64,000 nucleotides of DNA from Polytrichum commune (taxonomy: Eukaryota > Streptophyta > Polytrichopsida > Polytrichales > Polytrichaceae). Both the position numbers and the translations under genes were made by a program. This document shows, piece after piece, positions 13,132 through 24,055 of this stretch. A model generated the notes under the pieces. That model was not told the origin of the DNA. It worked only from the letters and a program-made list of their open reading frames with translations, and did no database searches. Position 1 is the first letter of the stretch, and every line of letters begins with the position of its first letter. The stretch covers positions 34,998,440-35,062,439 of the forward strand of contig OX485807.1 in the NCBI GenBank assembly GCA_950295325.1, in the 5' to 3' direction.

Positions 13132-16100
13132 CTCACCCCCACCAAACGGAGTCGATGCCCTCATCGACTATACTCGTAGTCGGCACGCCAATTCTCAAGT
13201 TGCCATCCTCTATGGTGCGGCATTGTGTTTACCTTAGGGCGCGACCCCCACAATGCATCTTCAAATTTGGCATAGTCCCAAAGGTGTCGTTACTAGGTGG
13301 TCCGTTAGCGACCTTGGAACTCCTCCAAGGACCTAACCTATACTAGACCCACCTACTTCGGGACTCACATGGGTTGCCCCTCTTTTGGGGCCTCCCCCCC
13401 CGTTAGGCTCCACTAGCCTAACGTGACACATGTAGGCGAGACCTCAACGCTTCCACTAAGTTGTCTCGGTTGCAACTCCGAGATGGCTTTCCATTGTTAA
13501 GCCACGCCTCGATCGCACGGGGGTGATGCCAAGTCCCGCCCGACTCGGTTCCCACTTTGCTCTTTCGAGACATGGGTTCATGACTCCCATGCGCCAACTC
13601 TCGTTAGCTCGCGGGTAGCACTTTTATGAGCACGCGCCATCACCTTGCCCCCGCCCGGACAAGCCCACAACTAAGAAGTTTCTTGGTTTTATCCAAGGCC
13701 CCTCCAAGCCATGGCCCCCAATTACTCGGCTTACCCAACCTAGTTTGGCATGTCTATTCCCCCTCTTCCATTAACCAAGCACAAGTACAAGACTAGGACC
13801 TCATCTCATACTTTTCTCTTTGCACCACTAAAGTTTGGACTTTATTCCCTCAAGCCAAAGAACAAGTTCATGTTGTGGAGTAATTAACCTCGAAGCTAAG
13901 TGTGCTACTAGCGTCTCTCCCCCACTAAAGGAGATTGATGTCCTCATCAATGCCTACGCTTCTTTTTATTGGAATCCTTAGCCTTAGTTTCTTCAAAGTG
14001 CTTCACCAATTCATTGGTGTTGACCATGTCTCTTGCCGCCACCCAAGCGGTTTCTTTTTCATGGTATCCTCACCATTTCACCAAGTACTATTTTGTACAT
14101 TTTTTTTCATTTTCACTTGGGCTTCCTACACTTGAGGGTGCCCTCCTACCTCATGTTCCAAATGACCTCCATAAGGTCGGGAGGTGGCCTAATCACTTGC
14201 TTGTGATTGGGCCACAAGGTGTCGTCCTAAAATGACTTTCGTATTGAGACATGAAATGTCGGATGCACTTTGATCTCCGGCGGTAATTCCAACTTATACA
14301 TGTCCTTGAACACTTGTTCCACAATGGAAAACGAAGCTCCAATTTTGGACATGAACTTTTGAAGTAAGGCCTTTAGGCAAGGTGAAGTTGTCCACATTCA
14401 ACAACACCTTATTGGCCCACCTCATACTCCACTTCGCGTCTTCCGGCATTGATTTGCACTCCGTAGCACCTTCGGGCTTTCTCCACCAACAACTTGGTCA
14501 TCTCGAAGACTTGTTTACCATCCTTGGCCAAGTCCTCACCATCTTGGTTGAACTCTAGTGTTGAATGTGCCCCCTCGAGAGTTAGGTTAATAGGTTGGAG
14601 CGCATCCACTCCATAAGCCACCACGAAAGACCACCCCTTGGTAGCCAAGTGCGTGGCTACATTGCAATTACACTCCGCTCGACCCACATAGTCCGCCCAA
14701 TCTCCTTGGTCCGCCCCCACCAAGTTCCTCAAGTATTGCTTCAAGACTCCATTCACATGCTCCGCTTTCCCATTCATTTGGGAATGCAAGGCCGTGCTAA
14801 ACCTTAGTTTCATTCCGACCTCCTTAGAGAAATGCATTGAAAATGCACTTGTGAACTTTGGATCTTGATCCCACACAATCACTCTTGGCAACCCGTGGTG
14901 CCTCAACCATCCTTTGAGAAAAGGCTATGCGGTCTCCAACGCGGTGGCGGTTCCCACAATCGGCACCATGTGTGCCAACTTGGCAAACCGCTCTACCATC
15001 AACAAGATGGCATCATACCCATGTGACTCCGGCAAACTTGTGATCAAGTCCATGCACATACTATGCCATGGCGCCGACGGGATAGGCAACGGTTGCAAGA
15101 AACCGCCTTGCTTTTGGTAAGAGGCTCGGTTCACTTGGCACTTTATTCACGCCTTCACAAAGTGGGTTATATCCTCCTTTATGCACCACCAATGGTACCT
15201 CTTTGACACCATTCTATGGCGGTTTTTTCTTTCTCCTCTATGGCCGGCAATAGGACTATCACATTTTTCCTTCAAAACCGATAGCCTCAACTTGCCTTGA
15301 GGCACATACACCCGACTTTGCTTACAGTTGAACAATCCGTCCACCAACTTAACCTCTTTGAGCACCTTGCTCTTGCGAAGCTCACCTAAAAGCTTTTGTG
15401 CCTCGGGGTAGTTAATTTACCCCTCCCGTATCTTGCATCACAAGTTTCCTTCGCCGGCACACATTAGCCACAAGGTTTGGATGGTTCTCATTGCTTGGAA
15501 CTCATCCGGTCTACTTAGCGCATCCGGCACCACATTTCCATGGTCCGGTTTGTGGACCAAATCCACCTTCATAAGCGCCAGACTATCATGCCACCGCAAT
15601 GACTTGGCGCTCACTTGTGCTTGTATACGTTAAAATACTTTTAGGACACATTGTCCATGTAGACCTTTGCTTTGTGCGACCCCAAATAATGTCGCCACAT
15701 CTTCAAGCAATGCACTACGGCAAAGAAGTTCTTTATCATGAGTTGGTTGTCTTCTTTGACAACCATCGAGCCTCAAGCCCCCATATGCAAAGGCCATCTA
15801 TCTTACATTAACAATCCATCATTGGCATTGGCAAAGTTACTCGCCCCCGTATGCACCTCAAAAGGTTTGTCAAACTCCATGAACTTGAGCACGGGCGGCG
15901 AATAGAACTTGGTGTTAAACTCCCCAAAGACTCGTGACAAACATCATCCCACTCTTGGGATAGCCATTTCTTCCATAAGTCGCACAAGGTGGGACAACCA
16001 TCGAGCTTCATGCTCTCATATGCAATGGCCATCTTTTTTTTTTACATCCACATCCGCCAAATAAAGTCTCTCGCCCCCGTATGCACCTCAAAAGGTATGT

Positions 16101-18257
16101 CAAACTCCGCGAACTTGAGCACGGGCGGCGAAGAAAACTTCGTCTTAAGCTCCTCAATGGCTTGGTGGCACGGCTCATCCCACTCTTGGGATAGCCATTT
16201 CTTGCACAAGCCGGACAAGGTTCGACAACCATGGAGCTTAATGCTCTCATAAGCAATGGTCATCCATCTTGGATCAACATCCGCCAATGATAAAGTCCTT
16301 CGTCTCCATGTGCACCTCAAAATGCTTATGAAAACCCGGAAATTTAACCACATCTTGTGAAGGGAACTTGCTCTTGAGCTTTCCAAGGGCTTGGTGACAA
16401 GGCTCATCCCACTCTTGGAATAGCCATTTCCTCAATAAGTCGAGTAAGGCCCTAGCAACCTTAAAACAAATCTAGAATGAAGTGGTGGTAGTAGTCGGCT
16501 AGGCCAACCAATGACCTAAGCTTTTTTTTTTTTGAGTCAAGCACCAATTCTCCTCTTGGATTGCCTTGAAATTCTTCATGTTTGTCCACCAACTTCCTTT
16601 GTCACCACATGCCTCAAGAACTCAATTTCTTCTTGAGCAAAGTTGCAATTCACTTCTTGGCGGTAACATTTTGAGCAACACATTGGTGAATACATCCTTG
16701 TATCTCACCAACATCCCACAAGTATGGTTTGGGGGAGGCCCATCTTTCCTAGCCTCCCCATGAGTTCCTTGGAGTTGCTTCAATTGAACCACGACCATTA
16801 TATTTACCATATTTCATTTGGTCCATTAAGACCAAATTCAACTTGGGTCCTCCTACCATAGGAGTCCTTGTCAATTTGAACCTCAATTCTTTGCCATTAT
16901 GACACATCATAATGCACGGCAAGCACACCGGCTTGCACCTCACATCTATCATGTGAGTTTCAAAGAAGGCGGCCTTCACAATGACATGCATTTCATCTAT
17001 TTCACATGGTGTGAAATTTTGATAAAATTCCAATGTCCCACATTGAAAGGTTACATGCATCGCGGCCTCCTTTGTCTCATGCGGTTCGCCCTTTCCAAAC
17101 CGCACCTTGGTGGGCTTCACCACTCTACCAATCGGCAAACCCCAGCTCCCTTGTGAGCTTTGGGGTCATGAAAGAATGCCTTAACTCTTTGTCAACCATG
17201 AGACAAGCCTCCCATTCATTTGAGCCTCAAGGTACAAAATACTTGGCCTCGGCTTAAGGCTACTAGCCTTGGCCACAAAGCCATCGTCCAACATTTGGTC
17301 CTCGGCAACTTGGCTTGGCTTGGTCCGCAAAGCCAACTTTAAACATTTCGTCCGCGGGACAAATTGGTTTGGTGCCACAAAACCAATTTCTAATAATTTG
17401 TCCGCAAAACAAACATGTTTTGCCTTGGTAGCACAAAGCCACCTTCCCACACTCCGTCCGCGGCACGAACATGAATTGCCTTGGTAGGACAAACCCACCT
17501 CCCAACATTCCGTCCGCGGCACAAGTATGATTTGCTTTGGAAGCATAAATCCACCTTTCAACATTCCGTCCGCGGCACCAACATGTTTTGCCTAAGTAAA
17601 ATGGACCAAACAATTTGCACTCATTTCTTTGGGACCTACTTTGGCTAAAGCCACTTGTGGTGATGCGCCGCCATACTTCTCTTTGGGACCATTGGCTTCA
17701 ATGCTCTTGCAAACTTGATGGTCCCCACCGTGTCCTCAAGAAGCCTTGGGGACTTAAACAAGGCATCCACCACCCGCTTTTAAAACCCCACCTAAAAGGA
17801 TGCATTTCTTAGAAAGCTCGTCCGTTTTAGGTGTATCCTTCATTTGTGCGTTTGAATAGCGCACATAGGCCTTAAGAGGCCCCGGGTGCCTCATTAGCAC
17901 TAAATTCATTCCAACATCAATACCTTCCAAGCATTTCGAATTGGAATTTCAATCCAACATTAATGCCCTCCAAGGTTTTGGGTGCTTTCGGTATTCTAGG
18001 CCCCAAAAGTTTTTTGAGGTTTCCGGGAGCCCTTTTCAAAGCACTCCTCCATTTTCCTTACCAAATCCACCCTCATGCCCACCATTGTCATTAGAACCAA
18101 TGGTATGGTCAAATTCCACTTGCACATGATCCTTGTTCCAATTTGAACCTCACAACCTTTTGGAAACCCCGGGCTCACCATCATAACCCGCATTTTTGAT
18201 AGCCATGTTTCCCTCAAAGTGCGAGCTCAAAACTTGGAACCCTGCTCTGATACCACG

Positions 18258-19249
18258 TGTCGCAACCCTTGCTAGGCCCCCTTGACAATCTTGCCAATTT
18301 TCATTTCTACCAAAGGTTACGAGCGCTAACCATTCGCATTCCGCCATGCTAATGGATAGCTCCTCTTACCCCGGACCAATAGTTCATAGGAGGGAACCAA
18401 CCCTCCTACTTTGCTTTCGGGACTCACCCCTTAATCGCTAACCAACCCCTTTAATCGGTAACCAATCCTTAGATGTGGACTTCCATTCATGGAAGTCCAA
18501 TCTTATGTTGATCATCGCGTTGCCGGAGCAACACTACAACAACCCGAACCATACTAGGCAACTATGGCCTCACATTAGGCCAATGCCTATGGAGGCCGTG
18601 CCGTTCGGCCTCGGGTGGGTGAGGCCACACCACCTCACCCATATAAGCCTCTAGGACTCTACGCGGGGCCCCTACCCCACCGTCAACCAACCTCTTGTCT
18701 CCCTACCAAGAGTTGGGGCCAAGTGGACAATTTCCTTTAGCTGCTGGGCCTAGAACCCCCCAGCAGCTTCAGACCATCATAACTTCCTTGTATGATGTCT
18801 GATCATAACAACCAACCACTCCATCCTCATCTACGCTTCACGTAGATGCCGATGGACTCCTCACTTGCTCCATTCGAGCAAGTCTTGGGGAAGTTATGCC
18901 TGTTTGAACCTTGGCAGTCCCGGGAATCCCTCCCAGGCACTGCTGTACCAGGGCGCTGTCCCGGGACAGCGCCCCACTCAAATGGCCATAACTCCTAGCT
19001 CACACCTCCGATTGAGGTGTTCTTGAGCATTCTAGAATCACCACGCCATGAGCTACGCATAGCTCATGGCCTTACCCTTGTGCCTCCTAGTCTTCGTGGG
19101 TGGGAGGCGTTCCCAACGCCCGGGGCCCTCACCCACACTAGGATCACTTGGGCCCTCTCACCAACGGCGCCACAAGTCCCGGGTGTCACTCCGGGGTCCC
19201 CCTTGTGCCCATGGTGTTTCGGGCACTCCTCATGGAGAGGTGCGCGACA
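18258..19249 (-). repeat. 5' LTR of gypsy copy C
   Basis: A 992-bp partner of 12139-13131 carrying the same diagnostic extra segment. The only difference noticed is the length of one C run. The primer-binding site is at 18244-18255 with a 2-base spacer. Confidence 0.94.
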
Positions 19250-19939
19250 ACTATGGCCTCACAATGGGCCAATGCCCATGGAGGCCGTGCCGTTCGGCCT
19301 CGGGTGGGTGAGGCCACACCACCTCACCCATATAAGCCTCTAGGACTCTACACGGAGCCCCTACCCCACCGCCAACCAACCTCTTGTCTCTCTACCAAGA
19401 GTTGGGGCCAAGTGGACATTTTCCCTTAGCTGCTGGGCCTAGAACCCCCCCAGCAGCTTCAGACCATCATAACTTCCTTGTATGATGTCTGATCATAACA
19501 ACCAACCACTCCATCCTCATCTACGCTTCACGTAGATGCCTATGGACTCCTCACTTGCCCCATTCAGGCAAGTCTTGAGGAAGTTATGCCTGTTTGAACC
19601 TTGGCAGTCCCGGGAATCACTCCCAGGCACTGCTGTACCAGGGCGCTGTCCCGGGACAGCACCCCACTCAAATGGCCATAACTCCTAGCTCACACCTCCG
19701 ATTGAGGTGATCTTGAGCATTCTAGAATCACCACGCCATGAGCTACGCATAGCTCATGGCCTCACCCTCATGCCTCCTAGTCTTTGTGGGTGGGAGGCGT
19801 TCCCAACGCCCGGGGCCCTCACCCACACTAGGATCACTTGGGCCCTCTCACCAACGGCGCCACAAGTCCCGGGTGTCACTCCGGGGTCCCCCTTGTGCCC
19901 ATGGTGTTTCGGCCACTCCTCATGGAGAGGTGCGCGACA
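19250..19939 (-). repeat. 5' LTR of copy B, right piece
   Basis: Resumes with the duplicated ACTAT at 19250 and continues the LTR to GCGCGACA at 19939. Together with 11850-12138 it accounts for one LTR of about 974 bp once the target duplication is discounted. Confidence 0.92.
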
Positions 19940-19940
19940 G

Positions 19941-21966
19941 GTCATGACCATTTCATGTTGTGATTTCCAATCGGAGGATAAGGATGCCCAAGTGCTCTTC
20001 TGGCAGAACCTCAACCACGTCATGGCCCGCCACGGTATCCCGCATCCAACGTTCATTGGCTTCATGGCGGACAGTGCGCAAGCAAATTGGAACGCTGTGC
20101 GCATTGTGTATGGTTCAGGAGATCCCAAAATTCCAATGGAGGGCCGTGAGCGTACTTGTTTTTTTCATTGGAAACAGTCGCTCGAGAAACATATGAAATC
20201 GTACATAAAGCATGAGTTACAAGACCAACATAGACACCTTTGCCTTCAATATCGCAATGCGTCCTCTATGGCAGAGGCAGAGACTAGGTATCTAGCTATC
20301 AAGGCTTGGTGGGCATCATCAAATTGTACAAGTGAGGACGGTCTCAAACACCTCCAGCTCTGGCTTGTTTTCTGGCACTTCCGCTACCTTCAATGGGGTG
20401 GTTTCATGAAACTGGTACATCCCCTTCATGTTTCATTATTCTTTTTTCCTGGATTTAGTTTCCTCTCTTTGTGCTCCCTCTAATACTCCCTCTGCACTCT
20501 CCAATCAGAAAAAAGTTCTGACTCAAGACCAGTTGGCCGAGATGCCGTCGTGCAATCTTGCGGAGTCCGTCCACAACAAGTGGCTTCAGGCATCGGGCAA
20601 CAAGGGTGGAGATTTATACGTGGCTACGGTGGACGACTACATTCGCGCCTTCCTACAAGTTGTTGCATACTACACATTCCTTAAAGGTGGTATTGGCGGA
20701 GATGGTCCAAGCAAAGAAGAACTCAAGCTCAGGGGTGCTCAACGTCGAGCTCAGCGTACTGGCGACCCCACAGTGTTGCAGAAGGTCTTGCTCGACATGC
20801 CCGGTGGGGAAGAGTTTTGCACTCGCGATCCCCACCTTGAGGGCGTTGAGGTGTTTGGATCGCAGAAGCGAAGACCAAACACTCCAATTGGTGATGATGG
20901 CAAGACCCACCGTCCCGATACCGTGAACTTCTCTCGCCCTCCCCCCGGTAAGCGAGTCACTCGCTCTCAACCTGCATCACTGCCTACTATCATTGAGGAG
21001 TCTTCCCCCTCTGTACAAGAGGTTCAAGTGCCTTCACCTGCAGGACTTGGTTTCCAGCGTGTCACCGCCGTGCAAGAAACCAAAATAGATGTCTCTCTTT
21101 GGCATATTGCCCGCATACCCTATACCTCTGGGAAGTCTTGTTGGGCTAATCATGCGGGCACGAAAAAACAATGCACCGCAAGAATCGTCACCAATAACAA
21201 GAGCGTCCCTGCGCCCACCTACACCGGTATGTGGCATCATTACAAACTCCAATCTATGAAGCGCAACGATTTCGTCTTCTGCCCGGACGACATAGAGCGT
21301 TGCGTAAAGGGCCCTCGTCGGAAATGGGTCATGCCGTTCTCTGATGGTCAAGAGAAACCTCCCATTCCCCCAATTTGGCCCGTCAAGATTGGTACCAACC
21401 TCACCCGTTCGGAGATCTTCGCCCTTGAGAACACAGGTTTTCAACTCCCACCAAAGGAGCGCATCTCACCGACTCGACTTTTCACCAACTCCGCTCCCCC
21501 CTTGGATATGTCTGGAATCCGTATTCCGGAATTCCCAGACTTCATCCCTCCGATAAGATTGTCCAAGGTTGTTCGGCGATGCACCAGCGCACCTTCGGCA
21601 AAGCAGAGGCAGATGGTTGCCTCTGCTGAAGCTATGCATGGTACTGTTCTGAAGTTAACTATGATCCCTCAACCGGGATTTGGCTGCATTATCTCACTGC
21701 AGTCCAAGTCAGAACCCCAACCCCCCATATACCAGGTGACAGTGAGTTCTTATCCAGAGTGCAATTGCGCGAACTTTGTGGATATGATTTCCAAGTTCGG
21801 CCGCAAACGCAATTCTTATCTCAATTGTAAGCATTTGTATTACATCTTCATCAAGGCTTCTAATTTAGATCCAGAAGTGAATTTGTTCATTCACGCCCCG
21901 ACATTTAGCTTCAATGAAGTCAAACTCATCCTCGAAGGGGGTCTCTTGACACAACCTACTTCTTAG
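19941..21966 (+). pseudogene. Mutator-like transposase remnant M1 with SWIM finger (5' truncated)
   Basis: The C-terminal part of a Mutator-like (MULE) transposase or a gene derived from one. Exon a is 19941-20414; a 94-bp GT-AG intron is 20415-20508; exon b runs from 20509 to TAG at 21964-21966, phase 0 throughout. Exon a holds MADSAQANW (Asp codon 20070-20072) followed by CFFHW (Cys 20157, His 20166), the order of the second catalytic Asp and the C..H pair of MULE transposases. Exon b ends with a SWIM-type zinc finger: CNC at 21760-21768 and CKH at 21826-21834. The 5' part, including the first catalytic Asp region, is missing because the LTR of copy B lies directly upstream. The remaining frame is open, about 640 codons. 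The paralogue at 26192-27826 has its intron at the same place. Family assignment rests on motif order; a domesticated host gene is the alternative. Confidence 0.72.
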
Positions 21967-22163
21967 AATTCATATCTGTCTACCTATACATTGTGCCCTA
22001 ATACATGTACCGATTGTGGACATCATGTATACTCATAAGTGTTTGCTATAATAAAGATGATCTGATGGATTCTTATTTATTCCATTCAAAATGTTTTATT
22101 ACAGTACAAAATTGTCAAGTGACTTCTAGTTCAAATTGGAGGTGCTACCTTTGTCTATCATAT

Positions 22164-22682
22164 CTACTTCCGTTTTGCAATTCTTCTATATGTATCATCG
22201 TCCCTTCTTGATGGAGGTGGGCCCGGCCGAAACAAATCCATGTATGGGACCGTTTTATCCTTCAGTCGATCCTTCAATGGAAGATGATGCGGCTCACTTC
22301 CTCTCATCCTTTGCCGAAACGACATAGACTTTGAAGATTCTCCTACTTCAGTCACCTCATCATCCCTGTTCGTCGTATTCTCTTCATTCACAACAGCGAC
22401 TTCATTCACACCAGCGTCCTTTTCCAGCACATCAAAATGCCACCTAACTTTTTTTGTGTTTTGTTTCTGCTCCTCCTGCATCCTCCACCTCCGGGCTTGT
22501 GTAGACTGCGAAAATGGAGTGAGGTCGTAATCATCACTACATTGATTTCCAGCACGTATGTCACGTTCCGGCGATGGAATAAAAGGAACATCGGGATCTC
22601 CTAGACTTCTAATTTCATTTTCCCATCCTAGGCCAACAAACGTTTTTCTCTCCTCTCCCATTGTGTGCATGCGTCTATACAA
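22164..22682 (-). CDS. Hypothetical protein, 172 aa
   Basis: An open frame from ATG at 22682 to a stop at 22164, with no recognised family. The product is very hydrophilic, with a charged middle (runs of Glu/Asn/Asp) and a basic, proline-containing C-terminus (RPGPPPSRRDD...). No signal peptide or membrane segment is evident. It may be the last exon of a longer gene, since upstream sequence is AT-rich and could be intronic. It is convergent with M1 (198 bp between stops) and shares its strand with the methyltransferase-like gene and M2. Real coding status is uncertain. Confidence 0.35.
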   Translation of the reverse strand: MYRRMHTMGEERKTFVGLGWENEIRSLGDPDVPFIPSPERDIRAGNQCSDDYDLTPFSQSTQARRWRMQEEQKQNTKKVRWHFDVLEKDAGVNEVAVVNEENTTNRDDEVTEVGESSKSMSFRQRMRGSEPHHLPLKDRLKDKTVPYMDLFRPGPPPSRRDDDTYRRIAKRK

Positions 22683-23138
22683 GACTCTAACTTATGTCCT
22701 AATATATATTGAGTTCGAAGATAATGTCTTCGACCACAAACAATAATTGTTCGACGTACACATAGGACAAAGACAAAAGTAATAGAATAAAATCGGAGCA
22801 AGTTGGCCGGCCTTTATATTTTTATTGACTCATTCTTCAATTATACAAACTTCGATATGCTTATTTTTGTTTGTTCTTTCCATGGATCATCATTGATGTT
22901 AATCATGTACTTATACGTTTTATTTTAATGCTATTTCATTTTAGCACTTCCCGGTTCCGAAATGTAATGAGACCATTTCAAATATAGGGCCTTGTGAGTT
23001 AGATTTGGACCTATACATTCCACGGAAATAGGTCAATTTTTTTATTATTATTAGTAGATTCTGGAATATTCGAAGCATATTCCATTCTATTTTTTAAAAT
23101 CTAAATTTGGTCTAAGAAGTTTGCTAAATTTAATCACT
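22683..23138. other. AT-rich intergenic sequence with inverted CCTATTTCCGTGG
   Basis: No gene is seen. An inverted copy of the CCTATTTCCGTGG word (as CCACGGAAATAGG) lies near 23018-23030. The same word recurs beside the GAGCGG arrays at 23300, 25646 and 27895. Confidence 0.5.
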
Positions 23139-23275
23139 CTCTGCTATCCGCTCTCCACATCACCGCTCTAAGCTCTTCGCTCCCCGCTCTACGCACACAT
23201 ACAAGTGTCGTCCGAGCAGTGAGCAATGAGTGGTGAGCGATGAGCAGTAACTTGTGAACGGTGAGTGAGGAAAGA
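23139..23275. repeat. Palindromic GAGCGG-type minisatellite
   Basis: The left half carries CCGCTCTCC/CACCGCTC words; the right half, from about 23213, carries GAGCAGTGAGCAATGAG and GGTGAGCGATGAGC. Together they form an imperfect head-to-head palindrome. The outer edges carry the CCTAT..CCGTGG word in opposite orientations (about 23018-23030 inverted, about 23298-23311 direct), so the symmetry extends over nearly 300 bp. Related single-orientation arrays lie at 25501-25535 and 27829-27855. Confidence 0.6.
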
Positions 23276-24055
23276 TTTTTGGAAATACACGCACTAGTAC
23301 CCTATATCCGTGGTATTTTGGCATAAATAATAATATATTTTTTCTAAAATAAAATTAATGGAGACTTAAAAAAATGTAATTATCCTCATGAATGCCTAAC
23401 TCTATTTTTAAATTCAACAACTACAAGCTTGGCTTGAGGGTTTGAAAAAGAATTTTAATATTGTTGTTGGATTCAACATCCAATTGTAATATCACTGCAA
23501 GCACCTTCCAAGTATTGCTTTGAACTGTATTTGTAAAATTCATGTAAGTTTGAGAAATGAATTGATGGAGGTAATTAAGTTTTAGGATATAGAGTTCAGG
23601 AATAAGAGGAAATTGCTCACATAATTCAATGTTCACTAATGGTGGTAATTTAAAATGATGAATCCAAACTTTGTCACACGTCCAACCAAATAATATCCAA
23701 TCCAATCATATCCAATCCAATCAAACACATAGTGGATGGTATTGACAACTACCTAAATGTCCCTAAACTAATTTAGCTTAATCATTTAGATCATCGCATT
23801 GAATCGCCTCATCATCTACGTACGGGTTACGGGCAATTCGTGTAGACATACGGCGAGGTGTTGGATTACTGATCTTGCCATGATTTGAGCAACATTTTCA
23901 GCATATATTGGCAAACCCATATTCGGAGATGAAGTCATGTTGTTCTTTTTTTTGTGAAATAAAATCATAAGTGTTAGACTTCTAGTGCACACATACCAGA
24001 CATTGGAGGCCAAGCTAGCAAACAATATGGAGAAATTAAAAACTTACGTTCTCAA
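23276..24055. other. AT-rich sequence, no clear gene
   Basis: Contains a 94-codon minus-strand open frame (23421-23705) without recognisable similarity, and a short direct repeat of ATATCCAATCCAATC around 23694-23722. A minus-strand open stretch at 23816-24025 could be a 3' exon or UTR of the methyltransferase-like gene: the sequence GAGAAC followed by GTAAGT just past its stop looks like a splice donor. I see no firm feature. Confidence 0.35.

Larger units (their letters stand above)
12139..19249 (-). mobile_element. Gypsy chromovirus copy C, full length, nested in an LTR
   Basis: A structurally complete 7,111-bp fossil on the minus strand, inserted into the 5' LTR of copy B with an exact target duplication ACTAT (12134-12138 and 19250-19254). 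Parts in element order: 5' LTR 18258-19249; primer-binding site 18244-18255 (initiator-Met tRNA type); gag-like region about 17600-18240; cysteine-rich repeats about 17280-17590; protease-like region about 16749-17138; RNase H-side tandem units about 15770-16430; integrase zinc-binding region about 15147-15365; integrase core about 14409-15134; chromodomain-like stretch about 13990-14110; polypurine tract 13132-13144; 3' LTR 12139-13131. The coding region is broken in many places and no reverse-transcriptase core is recognised. By eye the two LTRs differ by about one base, so insertion was very recent. Confidence 0.94.
7646..19939 (-). mobile_element. Gypsy chromovirus copy B, truncated, hosts two later insertions
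   Basis: A fossil of the same gypsy family on the minus strand. Its own sequence is 7646-10579, 11551-12138 and 19250-19939; the rest is inserted. Parts: integrase zinc-binding region about 7740-7990, RNase H-side tandem units about 8390-9055, protease-like region about 9364-9790, cysteine-rich repeats about 9905-10215, gag-like region on either side of the solo LTR, primer-binding site 11836-11847, and 5' LTR (split). The 3' portion of the element, including its 3' LTR, is absent. Broken in many places. It is older than the solo LTR and copy C, which interrupt it, and its 5' LTR end abuts the Mutator-like remnant at 19941. Confidence 0.85.

Noticed and set aside
20653-21444. Minus-strand frames opposite M1 (20653-20970, 21034-21444)
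   Set aside because: They are antisense shadows of the better supported SWIM-containing frame.
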